Source: Bacillota bacterium
Lineage (GTDB): Bacteria; Bacillota; Clostridia; Saccharofermentanales; DTU023
DNA: 49,814 nt
Direction: 5' to 3'
NCBI GenBank assembly: GCA_023622515.1
Contig: JAMNZB010000056.1
Coordinates: forward strand, 1-49,814
Positions 9,183 to 21,971 of the stretch are shown in pieces (the first letter of the stretch is position 1; every line of letters begins with the position of its first letter). A model generated the notes under the pieces. That model saw only the letters and a list, made by a program, of their open reading frames with translations. It had not been told where the DNA came from and did not search any database. The translations under genes and the position numbers were made by a program.

Positions 9183-10604
9183 TTAATCTAAATAATCCTT
9201 CAACTTTTTGCTTCTATTCGGATGACGTAACTTCCGCAAGGCTTTAGCCTCAATTTGGCGTATACGCTCTCTCGTAACATCAAATTCTTTTCCTACTTCT
9301 TCAAGCGTACGTGTTCGACCATCTTTCAAACCAAAACGCAACTTTAAGACTTGTTCCTCTCGTGGGGTAAGTTCCTTCAGCACTTCAAACAGCTGTTCAC
9401 GCAAAAGCGTATATGAAGCCTGTTCTGCAGGAGATTGCGCATCCTCATCAGGAATAAAATCACCTAATTGGCTATCCTCTTCCTCACCAATAGGTTTTTC
9501 CAGTGATACAGGAACTTGAGAAATTTTTTGAATTTCTCTTACTTTATCAACCGTGATGCCCATTTTTTCTGCAATTTCTTCAGGCTCTGGCTCTCTGCCT
9601 AATTCCTGTAGAAGCTGTCTTTGATGACGGACCAGCTTGTTAATCGTTTCAACCATATGGACGGGAATTCGTATCGTTCTGGCTTGGTCAGCAATAGAGC
9701 GGGTAATCGCCTGCCTTATCCACCAGGTGGCGTAAGTAGAAAACTTAAAGCCTTTATGATAATCAAATTTATCAACAGCTTTAATGAGGCCCAGATTCCC
9801 CTCCTGTATCAAGTCCAGGAACTGTAAGCCGCGACCGGTATATCGCTTGGCAATACTGACAACTAAACGCAGATTGGCTTCCGTTAAATGTTGTTTTGCC
9901 TCCTCGTCCCCGGCAGCCATACGTGCCGCAAGCTCTCGCTCCTCACTTGCCGTCAGTAAGTCAACACGGCCAATTTCTTTGAGATACATACGCACAGGAT
10001 CATCAACCATAACAATGTCGTCAACACTTTGTTTTTTTACTCTGCGTGTCCCCTCATCCAGGGTGGCGTCATCTTCATCCAAAACAACAATGCCCATCTT
10101 CTCCAGGCTATCGATGATATCATCTAAAAATTCTTCCTCTAAATTCACATCCTCAATATAATCCAGAACTTCCTGTTGGTGGATTTGATTGTTTTTCTTT
10201 CTTGCCCGTGAGACAAGTATGGCTGTCACATGTGCCAGACTGGGTTTACTTGCCGTTTGATCTTCCAAAGTAATATAGTCATCATCGCTGTCATCTTCAT
10301 CTTTTGTTTCATCGACAGAAGAATCCAGCCCCTTAAATTCATCTCGATTTCTTCTTGGACGTTTTTTTACAGGTGGAATGTAAATAGACACTTTGTCCTC
10401 TTTTTTGTCACCCTCTACACCGTCAGTTTTTACCGGAGAAACGGATTTATCTTCAGACGGAGCTTCTTTTGCTGTCTCCTTAGTTTGATCGGTATTTTCC
10501 TTTTTGTCCCTCTGTTTTCCATCAACCATCATTTTCACCTCGGTCTCCTTCTCAGCTACTGCTTCTTCCGTCGCTAATTCTTTCTTGTCTATTTCTTTAC
10601 TCAT
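9183..10604 (-). CDS. rpoD: Primary RNA polymerase sigma factor RpoD/SigA
   Basis: A sigma-70 factor of about 473 residues that directs RNA polymerase to housekeeping promoters. Regions 1.2 to 4.2 are complete: [17 protein letters not shown] (1.2), the 2.1-2.4 core including [15 protein letters not shown], regions 3.0-3.2, and the 4.2 helix-turn-helix [20 protein letters not shown]. The N-terminal 120 or so residues are an unusually long, highly charged, low-complexity extension (blocks of K, E, D and T) before a degenerate region 1.1. The protein is therefore about 100 residues longer than B. subtilis SigA as known. The ATG at 10604 overlaps the dnaG stop by 8 bases with GAGGCAGG upstream; an ATG at 10616 is also possible. 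Confidence 0.96.
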   Translation of the reverse strand: MSKEIDKKELATEEAVAEKETEVKMMVDGKQRDKKENTDQTKETAKEAPSEDKSVSPVKTDGVEGDKKEDKVSIYIPPVKKRPRRNRDEFKGLDSSVDETKDEDDSDDDYITLEDQTASKPSLAHVTAILVSRARKKNNQIHQQEVLDYIEDVNLEEEFLDDIIDSLEKMGIVVLDEDDATLDEGTRRVKKQSVDDIVMVDDPVRMYLKEIGRVDLLTASEERELAARMAAGDEEAKQHLTEANLRLVVSIAKRYTGRGLQFLDLIQEGNLGLIKAVDKFDYHKGFKFSTYATWWIRQAITRSIADQARTIRIPVHMVETINKLVRHQRQLLQELGREPEPEEIAEKMGITVDKVREIQKISQVPVSLEKPIGEEEDSQLGDFIPDEDAQSPAEQASYTLLREQLFEVLKELTPREEQVLKLRFGLKDGRTRTLEEVGKEFDVTRERIRQIEAKALRKLRHPNRSKKLKDYLD

Positions 10605-12402
10605 TGCCTGCCTCATTTCTAATTTTTGTAATAGTTAAATTAATTGAATTTACTTTGTGCAATAATTCAGTTTGAATTTCCTGACTTGTCTCCCCCTCCA
10701 GCTTTTGTAAAATAGTATTTTTTTCTTCTTCCAGACGGCTAATTCGCAAGCCTCTCAATGCCTCATCTGCAAAGTCTTTTGTCGAACGCATTGCCTGATT
10801 TCGTATTTTTGAAAAATAGGGTAATATTCTTTCTTTAAGCCCTAGTGTAGAGTCTGCTTTTTCCAGATAATTCAAGAGTTTTGGGAAAGTGAGTTCTCCT
10901 TTTTTCGCACTCGATAAAAGCTCTTCAATAAGGCTTCTGATTTCCTCCTGAAAGTCTGAGGCTTTTACCTCTTCAGCAGCATCGTACACGATGCTGTTAT
11001 CTTCCACTAAAGCGGCAAGATAAGCAATTGCGCTTTCCTCCAAAACAAAGCTTTTTTTCCTCCTTGGAATCGGCGACCTCTCTTTTTTTGGCCGTTCCGC
11101 ATATTCTCTGCTGCGTTTTTTCTCCACAACTTCCATAATACTTGCGGGAGAAACCCGGATATCTTTTGCCAGTCTATCAGAATAGAGCTCGCGAACAACA
11201 GCATTAGCAACACCGGAGAGAATATCCGTTGCCAAATCTTGATAAACAAGAATATTCACACTCCCTTGCGGTGTAGAAGCTTTGTTTTTTGCCAGCAATA
11301 AACGAAAATCGAGCGCCGGCAAGGCATTATCTAAAAGGGCGGAAAAGCGTTCCTTCCCATAGTTATGAATATAATCATCAGGATCCGACCCTTCCGGCAT
11401 GACAAGCACTTTGCACTCTATCTGCTCTTTCTCTAGAAGAGGAATGGCCTTCAAGACCGCATTTTGTCCGGCCGGATCTGAATCGTAAGCTAAAATAATC
11501 TTCTTTGTATATTGGCCCAATAGCCGCGCCTGGTTAGGAGTCAATGCCGTACCAAGACCGGCAACCGTATTCTTAAAGCCATTTTCATAAAGGGAAATCG
11601 TGTCCATATACCCTTCACATAAAATGAGAAAAGCACCTTTTTCTTTCCGGGCAAAATTTAAAGCATATAGACAATTTCCTTTACTGTAGATACGAGAGTC
11701 CGGAGAATTAATGTACTTTGCTTCGTCATCCCCCAGTGTTCGCCCGCCAAAGGCGATAAGCCTGCCGAGATGATCAAACACGGGGAACATTATGCGATTA
11801 CGAAAAAAATCGTACCTTGTCCCTTGTCTTGACCGCCTCGTTAGGCCAAGTTCAATCAACATTGGTTCGGAATAGCCCTTGGCGTACAAATATTTTGATA
11901 AGCTGTCCCAAGAGTCCGGTGCATAACCGACACCAAAAGTAGTCAAAACCTGTGCACTTAACTTCCTTTGTCGCAGAAGGTAGTATTTTACGTGTTTAGC
12001 CCCCGGGTCGATAAAAGATTTATAAAAAAATCTTGCTGCATCAAGAAGGCAAGCCGACATCTGTTTATAGTAATTATGCTTTTTTCTTACTTCAGGATCA
12101 TCATTTAATTCGACTTCGATGCCCACTCTCTTTGCTAAAAAAAGAACAGCATCCGGGAAAGTCAGATTTTCAATCATTTGTATAAATTTAATAACATTCC
12201 CACCTGCATGACAGCCGAAACAATAAAAGAAGTTCTTTGCTGTATTCACAGAAAAAGAAGGCGTATTTTCCGAGTGAAAGGGGCAAAGCCCAAACATGTT
12301 GCTACCGCTTTTTTTATCGAGCTGAACATACTCCTTGACAACAGACTCAATATCATTGCGTGCTATTATTTCGTCAATAATTTCCTGCGGTATGAAACTC
12401 AA
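10597..12402 (-). CDS. dnaG: DNA primase DnaG
   Basis: A primase of about 601 residues that makes RNA primers at the replication fork. The N-terminal zinc-binding domain has the CHCC pattern in [11 protein letters not shown] and FYCFGC. The RNA polymerase core includes [19 protein letters not shown], and the TOPRIM motif is [20 protein letters not shown]-terminal helicase-interaction region follows (about residues 430-600). The open frame runs further upstream, but the real start is most likely the TTG at 12402, because AAAGGAGGAG lies seven bases before it and the resulting N-terminus ([17 protein letters not shown]) is the family norm. It is the first gene of the dnaG-rpoD-trmK group, downstream of the yajC terminator; no clear own promoter was found. 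Confidence 0.95.
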   Translation of the reverse strand: MSFIPQEIIDEIIARNDIESVVKEYVQLDKKSGSNMFGLCPFHSENTPSFSVNTAKNFFYCFGCHAGGNVIKFIQMIENLTFPDAVLFLAKRVGIEVELNDDPEVRKKHNYYKQMSACLLDAARFFYKSFIDPGAKHVKYYLLRQRKLSAQVLTTFGVGYAPDSWDSLSKYLYAKGYSEPMLIELGLTRRSRQGTRYDFFRNRIMFPVFDHLGRLIAFGGRTLGDDEAKYINSPDSRIYSKGNCLYALNFARKEKGAFLILCEGYMDTISLYENGFKNTVAGLGTALTPNQARLLGQYTKKIILAYDSDPAGQNAVLKAIPLLEKEQIECKVLVMPEGSDPDDYIHNYGKERFSALLDNALPALDFRLLLAKNKASTPQGSVNILVYQDLATDILSGVANAVVRELYSDRLAKDIRVSPASIMEVVEKKRSREYAERPKKERSPIPRRKKSFVLEESAIAYLAALVEDNSIVYDAAEEVKASDFQEEIRSLIEELLSSAKKGELTFPKLLNYLEKADSTLGLKERILPYFSKIRNQAMRSTKDFADEALRGLRISRLEEEKNTILQKLEGETSQEIQTELLHKVNSINLTITKIRNEAGNE

Positions 12403-12466
12403 AGGTATTTCTCCTCCTTTATCAGCTACTCCTACTACACTACGGAAAAAAAGAAAAATATCCTCT

Positions 12467-12492
12467 AAAAAAGCCCGAAACATTTCGGGCTT
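12467..12492 (-). terminator. Intrinsic terminator after yajC
   Basis: On the reverse strand AAGCCCGAAA pairs with TTTCGGGCTT across a two-base turn (12471-12492), and the stem is followed directly by a U run (12467-12472). It sits between yajC and dnaG, so the two are at least partly separate transcription units. Confidence 0.85.
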
Positions 12493-12524
12493 CCTTTAGC
12501 ATATCGAAATTATTATCTATATAA

Positions 12525-12914
12525 CTATTCTTCCTTGCTTTCTTTAGCGTCTTTCTTTTCGCCGGCAGTCTCTTTTTTAGTGGCAGCTGCTGTTTCTTGC
12601 GGTCTGTCACTAATCACGTGGGCTATAGCGGTTTTCTTGAAGGTCAGCAGGGTATTTTGGACACTGGTTGAAATAGTTACTTCATCACTTTGGATGTTAA
12701 AAATCCTTCCGGTAATCCCTCCGATAGTAACCACTTGATCTCCGACCTGCATTGCGTTAATTTGTTTTCTTAATTCCTCGTCACGCTTCTTTTGGGGGCG
12801 GATGGTTAAAAAGTACATCAGACCAAAAACAATAATTAAGGGTAAAAATAGTTGCAACATACTCGCTTGTTGCTGAGGTGCTGCAGCTTCGGCCAAATAA
12901 ATAATTGAATTCAT
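12525..12914 (-). CDS. yajC: Preprotein translocase accessory subunit YajC
   Basis: A 129-residue single-span membrane protein of the SecDF-YajC complex that assists Sec-dependent export. One TM helix (LFLPLIIVFGLMYFLTI, about residues 22-40) is followed by the family signature RPQKKRDEELRKQINAMQVGDQVVTIGGITG. The C-terminal 25 residues are a lysine/glutamate-rich tail. secD and secF are not in the window. In many bacteria yajC follows tgt, as here (queA-tgt-yajC); the 165-base gap contains a predicted promoter, so yajC may also be transcribed alone. AGGAGAG lies upstream of the ATG. Confidence 0.92.
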   Translation of the reverse strand: MNSIIYLAEAAAPQQQASMLQLFLPLIIVFGLMYFLTIRPQKKRDEELRKQINAMQVGDQVVTIGGITGRIFNIQSDEVTISTSVQNTLLTFKKTAIAHVISDRPQETAAATKKETAGEKKDAKESKEE

Positions 12915-12989
12915 GTTTATTACTCTCCTAAAATAAAGTGCGTCTCTTCTAATTTGTAGCTAATCTACATTTAAATTGTTTGCGATACG

Positions 12990-13019
12990 ATAATACCACT
13001 ACTTGTGCTCTTGATTCAA
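12990..13019 (-). promoter_or_regulatory. Predicted yajC promoter
   Basis: On the reverse strand TTGAAT (13014-13019) and TATTAT (12990-12995) are separated by 18 bases, about 75 bases upstream of yajC. The -35 overlaps a small inverted repeat, CTTGA-A-TCAAG. The identification is by sequence match only. Confidence 0.5.
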
Positions 13020-13079
13020 GCACGGAAATTAAAAGCGGAGGGGTAGCTATAATCTCCAAAAGTGTCTTTTTTCTCTACA

Positions 13080-15282
<2,203 letters not shown>

Positions 15283-15289
15283 TGTCCAC

Positions 15290-16678
15290 CTAAATAAGTT
15301 TGTTTTCTAATAAAATTTGTTCGATTTGCTCCTCTGAAAAAGCAAGTTTTTCAAAAGAACGTAGGGCATACATGGCTCTGCGCTCTGGTCTGCCCCGCGC
15401 TTTAATTTTATATTTTTTACGTAAATATCTAATATCTTCTTTGGTCAACTCATCTAACAATGAGAAATTCGCCTTCATTGGTTGAAAGTTTTCCGGGCTA
15501 GCCTGGCAAACATATAGATGTAAACTACCTAGCATCGTTGAGCGATCGGATAAAATGTCCACATGCTCAGCAGTTAAAACACGTAAACCGGAAGCAAGTT
15601 GCAAGGCAGCCACAAGGCCTGAGGCACACGACTCCAAATATCCTTCCACACCGCTAATCTGACCTGCAAAAAAGCGTTTCGGATTATCTTTGCAGCGATA
15701 GAAAGGTCCGAGGATGCGAGGAGAGCAAATAAAACTGTTACGGTGCATCACGCCGTAGCGAGCAAATTTTGCCTCCTCCAAACCCGGTATCATCCTAAAT
15801 ACTTTTTCCTGATGAGGGAATTTCAAACGAGTTTGGAAGCCGACAATATTCCAGAGTTCAGAAGCAAAATCGTCTTGCCGCAGCTGCACGACAGCATAGG
15901 GTTCTTTTCCTGTGCGCGGATCAATAAGACCAACCGGTTTCATAGGGCCAAATCGCAGTGTGTCAATACCGTCCCTAGCAAGTTCTTCTACCGGCTTGCA
16001 GCCCTCAAATAATAATCCCCGCTCAAATCCGGCAACCTCTGCCCGCTCAGCTTCCACTAGGGCATGATAAAAGCGAAGATATTCTTCTTTTGTGAAGGGA
16101 CAATTCAAGTAGTCCCCCTCACCTTCTTCGTAGCGACTCATGGAAAAAACACCTTGCCGGTTGATTGACTCATTTTCAACCAAGGGAGCTGCAGCATCAA
16201 AAAAATACAAATTTTCGCTGCCGCTAAAGTCTGCTATAGAGCTAAATAAATTGCCTGCTGTCAAGGGACCTGTGGCAATAATGTGGTAATCCTCCCCCAG
16301 ATCACTCAAATCATCTACTTGTGCAGTAATTAAATCAATATTTTTATGCTTTTTAAGTTTTTCTGTAATATAAGCGGGAAAGGCTTGTCTATCGACAGCT
16401 AAAGCATTTCCTGCAGGGATTTTCGTTTCCTCTGCAGCTTCCATTATGAGCGAGTTAAAGTGTTGCAACTCATATTTTAGTAAACCTGAACCGGTATTAA
16501 CTTTTGTTGAACGCAAGGAGTTGCTGCAGACCAACTCGGCAAAATTGGGATCGCTATGAGCCGGGGTGAAAATACGCGGCTTCATGTCGATTAATTCAAC
16601 ACTTAAGCCTAACTCAGCAAGCTGCCAGGCAGCTTCTGAACCGGCCAAACCTGCACCTAAAACTTTAACTTTTCTCAT
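15290..16678 (-). CDS. trmFO: Folate/FAD-dependent tRNA m5U54 methyltransferase TrmFO
   Basis: A 462-residue flavoprotein that methylates U54 of tRNA using methylenetetrahydrofolate. The N-terminal dinucleotide-binding motif is GAGLAGSEAAWQLA, followed by the family phrases ELVCSNSLRS, YLNCPFTKEEY and EGYLESCASGLVAA. The cysteines used in catalysis in this family appear to be present (CSNSL, CPFTK). It overlaps topA by 14 bases; topA-trmFO adjacency is well known in Firmicutes. Confidence 0.96.
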   Translation of the reverse strand: MRKVKVLGAGLAGSEAAWQLAELGLSVELIDMKPRIFTPAHSDPNFAELVCSNSLRSTKVNTGSGLLKYELQHFNSLIMEAAEETKIPAGNALAVDRQAFPAYITEKLKKHKNIDLITAQVDDLSDLGEDYHIIATGPLTAGNLFSSIADFSGSENLYFFDAAAPLVENESINRQGVFSMSRYEEGEGDYLNCPFTKEEYLRFYHALVEAERAEVAGFERGLLFEGCKPVEELARDGIDTLRFGPMKPVGLIDPRTGKEPYAVVQLRQDDFASELWNIVGFQTRLKFPHQEKVFRMIPGLEEAKFARYGVMHRNSFICSPRILGPFYRCKDNPKRFFAGQISGVEGYLESCASGLVAALQLASGLRVLTAEHVDILSDRSTMLGSLHLYVCQASPENFQPMKANFSLLDELTKEDIRYLRKKYKIKARGRPERRAMYALRSFEKLAFSEEQIEQILLENKLI

Positions 16679-18848
16679 CTTCAGAACTTTCTGCTTGAAC
16701 TTCCTTTGTCTTTTTTTCCACTTTCTTGCGCTGGGATTTTGACAAGGAATTTATGCACTCCTTATTACTGCAACGTTTATATTTCCGCCCGCGATATTTC
16801 TTTTCCACCATATAGGAAGCACAAAGTTCGCAAATTTCTTCCAAGGGCCTATCCCAGCTGATAAACTCACAATTAGGATTATCCGCTTCTTTGGCACAAA
16901 CATAAAAAATTGTTCCTCGTTTTCGGCTCTTCTTTTCATGAATAGCCGACCCGCAAAGAGGACATTTTCCTTCGGCAATAACCTCAATACTCTCAGTATA
17001 TTGGCAATCAGGATAATTGTTGCAGGCAACGAACTGCCCGTAACGTCCATGTTTTATCACCAGTTTACCTTTCTCACAGAGAGGACAGTCTCTTCCTGTT
17101 TCTTGGTCCTTGAGAATTTTTCCGGTGATTTTATCATCAGCTTCTTTAATTTGCTCATGAAATGGAGGGTAGAACTCCTCTAATATTTCTATTCCTGAAA
17201 CCTTGCCGGATTCAACATCATCCAATTTTTCTTCCATTTTTGCCGTAAAACCGATATCAACAATATTTTCAAAATGCTCTTCCAACAAATCTGTCACTGC
17301 GGTACCCAGGTCTGTCGGCAATAAGCTCCGTTGCTCCCGCTCTACATACTTCCTGTTTTGGATTGTTGAAATAATCGGGGCATAGGTGGATGGTCTACCC
17401 ACCCCCTCTTCCTCAAGAGCTTTAATTAAACCGGCTTCTGTATACCGGCCCGGCGGCTGAGTAAATTTCTGTTCAGGCAATAATTTTTTTAAGGTCAGCT
17501 CCTGACCTTCAAGTAATTCAGGAAGCTTTTCCTTAGCTAATTCATCCCCGTCTTCCGTGTCCTCAGCTTTGCTTTGGTATACGCGCATCCAACCGGCAAA
17601 TTTCATGGTTTCACCCTTGACCCGGAAAATTTTATCCTCCTCAGCGAGAACATCGCAAGTCACCGTGTCAAAAATGGCCGTACTCATTTGCGAAGAAATA
17701 AATTTGTTCCAAATAAGCCTGTACAAGCGTGATTGTTCACTAGAAAGGTCTCTGGCAATACGATCTGGGGTTAAGTCAAAATGAATCGGGCGAATGGCCT
17801 CGTGGGCATCCTGTGCAGATTTTTTATTTTTGAAGTAACGGGGTTTTTCCGGTAAATATTCCTTTCCGTATTCTTTGAGGATAAAGTCCCGCCCGGCTTG
17901 GATAGCCTCCCCGTTAACCCGCAAGGAGTCTGTACGGATATAGGTTACAAGTGATAGTTGCCCATAGCCTTCAATATTGACACCCTCATACAATTGCTGG
18001 GCAACCCGCATGGTTCGGCTTGCGGTAAAACCAAGCGCCCGAGAGGCCTCTTGCTGCAAGGAAGAGGTCGTAAAAGGAGGAAAAGAAGAGCGTTTACTTT
18101 GTCTTTTCTTTAAGCTATGAACACGAAATTTTGCCGTTTTTACCGCCTCACTAAGCGCTTTTGCTTCTGCTTCATTATTTATTTTTTGAACAGAGATTTT
18201 CCCCTTTTTCAAGAGGCCGTGAAAACGAGCCCGGAAGCTTTCAAAGGAAAGGGTTTCCAGTTCTGCAGTTAAATGCCAATATTCTTCCGGTATAAAGGCC
18301 TGGATTTCCCGCTCTCGCTCAACAATCATCTTTGTTGCTAAAGATTGAACACGGCCGGCAGACAAACCCTTTAAAACCTTTTTCCAAAGTAGAGGGCTAA
18401 GCTCATAACCGACAAGACGATCTAAAATACGCCTTGTTTGCTGTGCATTAACCAAGTCCATATCAATAGGCCTCGGATTGCTCACCGCCTCCTCAATGGA
18501 TTTTTTATTAATCTCATGAAAGGTAATTCGGCAAGGACTCGCCGGATCTATCTTAAGTGCCGTGGCAAGATGCCAGGCAATCGCTTCCCCTTCCCTATCC
18601 GGGTCAGTAGCCAACAAAATATCATCTGCTTTTTCTTTTTTCTTCCTCAGGTCCCGAACAACCGATTCTTTTCCCGGCATAGTAATATAGCGGGGTTTAA
18701 AAGCATTTTTCACATCAACTCCCAGCGTTGATTTTGGCAAATCACGCACATGGCCTACCGAGGCAGCCACTTCAAAGTCCTTACCTAAATATCGGGCTAT
18801 TGTCTTTGCCTTTGCCGGAGATTCTACAATTACCAGTGTCTTCGTCAT
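16665..18848 (-). CDS. topA: DNA topoisomerase I (type IA)
   Basis: A 727-residue enzyme that relaxes negative supercoils. The TOPRIM domain starts TLVIVESPAKAKTIARYLG and contains LLATDPDREGEAIAWHL. The catalytic tyrosine is in LSLVTYIRTDSLRV. The C-terminus holds three four-cysteine zinc ribbons (starting CPLCEKGK, CPLCGSAI and CELCASYM), then a lysine-rich tail. The length and domain order are those of Clostridia and Bacilli. AAGGA lies six bases before the ATG. It follows dprA after a 100-base gap in which I see no convincing promoter. Confidence 0.96.
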   Translation of the reverse strand: MTKTLVIVESPAKAKTIARYLGKDFEVAASVGHVRDLPKSTLGVDVKNAFKPRYITMPGKESVVRDLRKKKEKADDILLATDPDREGEAIAWHLATALKIDPASPCRITFHEINKKSIEEAVSNPRPIDMDLVNAQQTRRILDRLVGYELSPLLWKKVLKGLSAGRVQSLATKMIVEREREIQAFIPEEYWHLTAELETLSFESFRARFHGLLKKGKISVQKINNEAEAKALSEAVKTAKFRVHSLKKRQSKRSSFPPFTTSSLQQEASRALGFTASRTMRVAQQLYEGVNIEGYGQLSLVTYIRTDSLRVNGEAIQAGRDFILKEYGKEYLPEKPRYFKNKKSAQDAHEAIRPIHFDLTPDRIARDLSSEQSRLYRLIWNKFISSQMSTAIFDTVTCDVLAEEDKIFRVKGETMKFAGWMRVYQSKAEDTEDGDELAKEKLPELLEGQELTLKKLLPEQKFTQPPGRYTEAGLIKALEEEGVGRPSTYAPIISTIQNRKYVEREQRSLLPTDLGTAVTDLLEEHFENIVDIGFTAKMEEKLDDVESGKVSGIEILEEFYPPFHEQIKEADDKITGKILKDQETGRDCPLCEKGKLVIKHGRYGQFVACNNYPDCQYTESIEVIAEGKCPLCGSAIHEKKSRKRGTIFYVCAKEADNPNCEFISWDRPLEEICELCASYMVEKKYRGRKYKRCSNKECINSLSKSQRKKVEKKTKEVQAESSEDEKS

Positions 18849-18948
18849 GTCAGTTCCTTCTATTTTAAGTCAATTACCGGATTAATCGTTCAAAGCATCA
18901 TACACAGCCTTATCTGTTCGACTACTGCCGGTATACTTTTATACATTT

Positions 18949-20151
18949 TTAATATATACAGCATAAAGCTGTCTCTGTCAAAAAGACACGCCCCATTTTC
19001 CGGCAGATATACCCCTTTCTCTCTAATTTAAGAAGATAAGCACTTAGCTCCGATAGAGATATTTCTGCCATATGGAGCAAATCTTCTTCACTATAGCTAT
19101 TAACCCCTATTTTCAAAATGAGTTTTCTTTCTTTATCGGACAAGTTATTATACTCATCATCAGTTCTTTTTTCTAAACAAAGCTCCTCCCCTTTTGTCCT
19201 TTCTCCTCGCTTATCCGCCGGTTTTTGTCTTGTTCTGCCGGCAAAGCCCCTTATGCAGGGCTTTGCTTCCTGCAAATCGTTCAAGCGTGAAAAGGAGTCT
19301 AAAATCATTGCGCCGTCGGCAATTAATTGTAGTGACCCCCGATAGCTTTCCAGTTCAAGGTGGGCAGGAGCAACCAAAAGCTCTCTTCCTTGTTCTGCTG
19401 CAAATCTGGCGGTAATTAGGGTTCCGCTCCTTTCTGCAGCTTGTATGATAATCACGGCATGGCTGAGGCCGCTAATCAAACGATTCCTACTATGGAAGTT
19501 TATTTTTCGGATGGGGTATTTCGGAGGAAATTCACTGGCTATAAATCCTTCTTTTTGAATCTCTTCAGCCAAGCGCCGGTTCGTCTTGGGGTATATTTCC
19601 TCAAGACCGCACGGCAACAAGGCGCAAGTAACACCGCCTCTTGCCAAGGTCATACTATGTGCCTCGCTGTCCAGGCCCAAGGCTAGCCCACTTACAATTG
19701 GGTGCAAGTTTGCAACGAGAAGAGAAATGATTTTTTTGCACAAGAATCTTGAATAGGGTATTAATTTTCTTGCCCCTACGAGGGCTATCGGTATGCTGTT
19801 ATTTAGAATAGATGGAGCCTGACCTTTATACCACAACCATAAGGGTGGATCCGGTATAAAATCCAAGTTCTTAGGCCAAGTGCTATTAGCCGGACAGCTA
19901 ATTCTCAAGCCATCCTCATACAGATACAAGGCCTGTTCACTGAAATGTTTTAAAGAAAGGGGCCTTTCTCCACTTTTATTTGTAAAAGCAGAGGCTAGGT
20001 ATTCTTCCCACTCCTCCTCGGACAGCAAAAGCAAATTGCCCCCCTTAAATAATTTTACCCGCTCACGCCAACTTATATTAAAAAGCCGTACAAGTTGATC
20101 CAGGAAAAGGGCTCGTCGAATCATTTTAATCTGTTTTTCCTCCCCAGTCAT
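18949..20151 (-). CDS. dprA: DNA processing protein DprA (Smf)
   Basis: A 400-residue protein that loads RecA on incoming single-stranded DNA during natural transformation. The Rossmann-like core contains IALVGARKLIPYSRF, SGLALGLDSEAHSMTL, CALLPCGLEEIYP and the segments FHSRNRLISGLSHAVIIIQA and SGTLITARFAAEQGRELLVAP, all typical. An N-terminal SAM-like region and a C-terminal winged-helix domain (about residues 335-395) are present. The ATG overlaps the yifB stop by four bases (ATGA), implying translational coupling. DprA is widespread also in bacteria not known to be competent. Confidence 0.94.
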   Translation of the reverse strand: MTGEEKQIKMIRRALFLDQLVRLFNISWRERVKLFKGGNLLLLSEEEWEEYLASAFTNKSGERPLSLKHFSEQALYLYEDGLRISCPANSTWPKNLDFIPDPPLWLWYKGQAPSILNNSIPIALVGARKLIPYSRFLCKKIISLLVANLHPIVSGLALGLDSEAHSMTLARGGVTCALLPCGLEEIYPKTNRRLAEEIQKEGFIASEFPPKYPIRKINFHSRNRLISGLSHAVIIIQAAERSGTLITARFAAEQGRELLVAPAHLELESYRGSLQLIADGAMILDSFSRLNDLQEAKPCIRGFAGRTRQKPADKRGERTKGEELCLEKRTDDEYNNLSDKERKLILKIGVNSYSEEDLLHMAEISLSELSAYLLKLERKGYICRKMGRVFLTETALCCIY

Positions 20152-21749
20152 AAACTTCCCCTATGTATGGTATATTTTGTTCTTTGAAAGAATATGGCTT
20201 CATCTACATTTTCCCGGCTTACTGTCTCCAATTCGGCTAAATCTGCAAGTGTTCTTGCAATTTGCAAAATTTGTGTATAGCTGCGCAAGGAAATATGTAA
20301 TTCCTCAGCAATTCGATTGGTATAATGTAAAAGCTGTTCGGAAATACCATATTTTTTTGCTTCGTGGATATGGAAGGAGGATGCGTTGTGAAAATCCATC
20401 CCCGCTTCAACCCCCTTCAGCTGCCTATGCCGCTCTTTTTGAATTGTCCATGCCCGCTCAATTCTTGCTTTGAATTGAAAAAACTCCTTTTCCTTTTCTT
20501 TAACTTTCTTATCTGTAAGAGAGTAGAAAAACTTGTTTTCTGCACTGATTGACAAAACCAGGTGAAAACGGTCCCAAACAGGCTCACTGATTTTTTGTAA
20601 ATATTGCTGTATTTTTACTTTCGAACACCGGCAAGCTCTGAACCGGTCAACAGCGAATCCACAAGGGCAAGGATTTGCTGCAGATAAAAGCAAAAAATCC
20701 GCCGGTAAAGTTACATTTTGATTTGATCTAGCTAGAAATATTTGTTTTTCCGACAGAGCCTCACGTAAGCACTCTAATTTACTGCTGCTATATTCTGTCA
20801 ACTCATCTAAAAATAATATACCACGATGGGCTAGGCTGAAAAGACCGGGTTTTATAGGCGTGCCGCCCCCGGTTAAAGCTGCTTTTGTCAGAGAAAAGTG
20901 CGGGGAAAGAAATGGCCTTTGACCATTGGCTATACGGTTATCCTGCTTACCGGCAATACTGTAAATTTTTTTCAGCATATAATTTTCTTCCGGAGTCAGC
21001 GGTGGCAACAAGCTTCTTGCTAAAGAGAGAAGCATCGTTTTTCCCGATCCGGGAGAGCCTAGAAGAATGAGGGAATGCCAACCGGCAAGGGCTATTTCCA
21101 AGCCTCTTTTTGCAATTTCCTGCCCTTGGAAAGCAATAAAACTTTGCCAATCTTCTTGAGAAAAATCCTTTTGCCCAGCCTGCCGAAGCTGCCCTATAGC
21201 TTTTTTATTAATTTCCTTAGACTTCGGCCTTTCTACTTGTCGGTAGTAGTCAAGAACTTCTCCCAAGTCAGACACCGGAATATAATTAAGTTGCGGAAAG
21301 TTTTCTGCTTCCGGGCAATTTCCTTCGGGAAGCAGCATGCAGGAATCTTCTCTTTTGCTAGCCTCTTCCAAGCAAGTAAAAATGCCCGGCACCTCTCTGA
21401 TTTTCCCGCTTAAACCAAGTTCGCCGATTACAGTTAGTTTAGCATTATTAACTAGGACACCCACTTGCCCGGAGGCTTCTATAATGGCTAAGGCAATAGG
21501 CAAATCATATAAACTGCCTGCTTTGGCCATCCAGGCCGGAGCAATGGCTACAATAATTCTGCCCCGGGGCCATTGTAAACCTGTATTAAGAATGGCGGCT
21601 CGAAGGCGGGCCTCCACATCCCTACTTCTTCCGCTGGCCAGGCCGCTGATAGAAAAAGAGGGCAAGCCAGGTAAAATGCTTGCTTCCACAACAGTTGATA
21701 TGGCTTCAAAGCCCAAAGGGATATAAGTATAAATTTTGCTGTACATCAT
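20148..21749 (-). CDS. comM: YifB/ComM-family AAA+ ATPase (Mg-chelatase-like)
   Basis: A 533-residue ATPase related to ComM, a helicase for branch migration in transformation of Gram-negatives. It has an N-terminal S5/Lon-like fold (SFSISGLASGRSRDVEARLRAA), the AAA+ core with Walker A GSPGSGKTM and Walker B-like GILFLDELTEY, a zinc-finger-like CPCGFAVDRFRACRCS, and a C-terminal Mg-chelatase domain (SLRSYTQILQIARTLADL). Neighbouring dprA supports a DNA-uptake or recombination role. GGGGTGG precedes the ATG. The divergent 222-base region to ychF probably holds both promoters, but I could not identify good -35/-10 pairs there. Confidence 0.9.
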   Translation of the reverse strand: MMYSKIYTYIPLGFEAISTVVEASILPGLPSFSISGLASGRSRDVEARLRAAILNTGLQWPRGRIIVAIAPAWMAKAGSLYDLPIALAIIEASGQVGVLVNNAKLTVIGELGLSGKIREVPGIFTCLEEASKREDSCMLLPEGNCPEAENFPQLNYIPVSDLGEVLDYYRQVERPKSKEINKKAIGQLRQAGQKDFSQEDWQSFIAFQGQEIAKRGLEIALAGWHSLILLGSPGSGKTMLLSLARSLLPPLTPEENYMLKKIYSIAGKQDNRIANGQRPFLSPHFSLTKAALTGGGTPIKPGLFSLAHRGILFLDELTEYSSSKLECLREALSEKQIFLARSNQNVTLPADFLLLSAANPCPCGFAVDRFRACRCSKVKIQQYLQKISEPVWDRFHLVLSISAENKFFYSLTDKKVKEKEKEFFQFKARIERAWTIQKERHRQLKGVEAGMDFHNASSFHIHEAKKYGISEQLLHYTNRIAEELHISLRSYTQILQIARTLADLAELETVSRENVDEAIFFQRTKYTIHRGSL

Positions 21750-21971
21750 GCCACCCCTTTCCCATTAAATCCTAGGGGAATAGGCCAACAAAAGTTTTAA
21801 ACTTTTTTACAAATCCCGACAAAAGACAACAATTGCTGATTTTTCCTTTTCATGAGAGAAAACAGGAGACAAAAATGATATACTTCTCCTTGTGCCCGTT
21901 GAGATTCACCTACTTTTCATACTGATACGGGCAGCATAGTATATTATTTCGGATTACATAAGGAGATTCTA

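Noticed and set aside
12403-12483. Extended dnaG N-terminus (27 extra residues)
   Set aside because: The extension would run through the yajC terminator; the TTG at 12402 has an excellent ribosome-binding site and gives the normal N-terminus.
18849-18948. Separate topA promoter
   Set aside because: Several AT-rich hexamers are present but none forms a -35/-10 pair with acceptable spacing.
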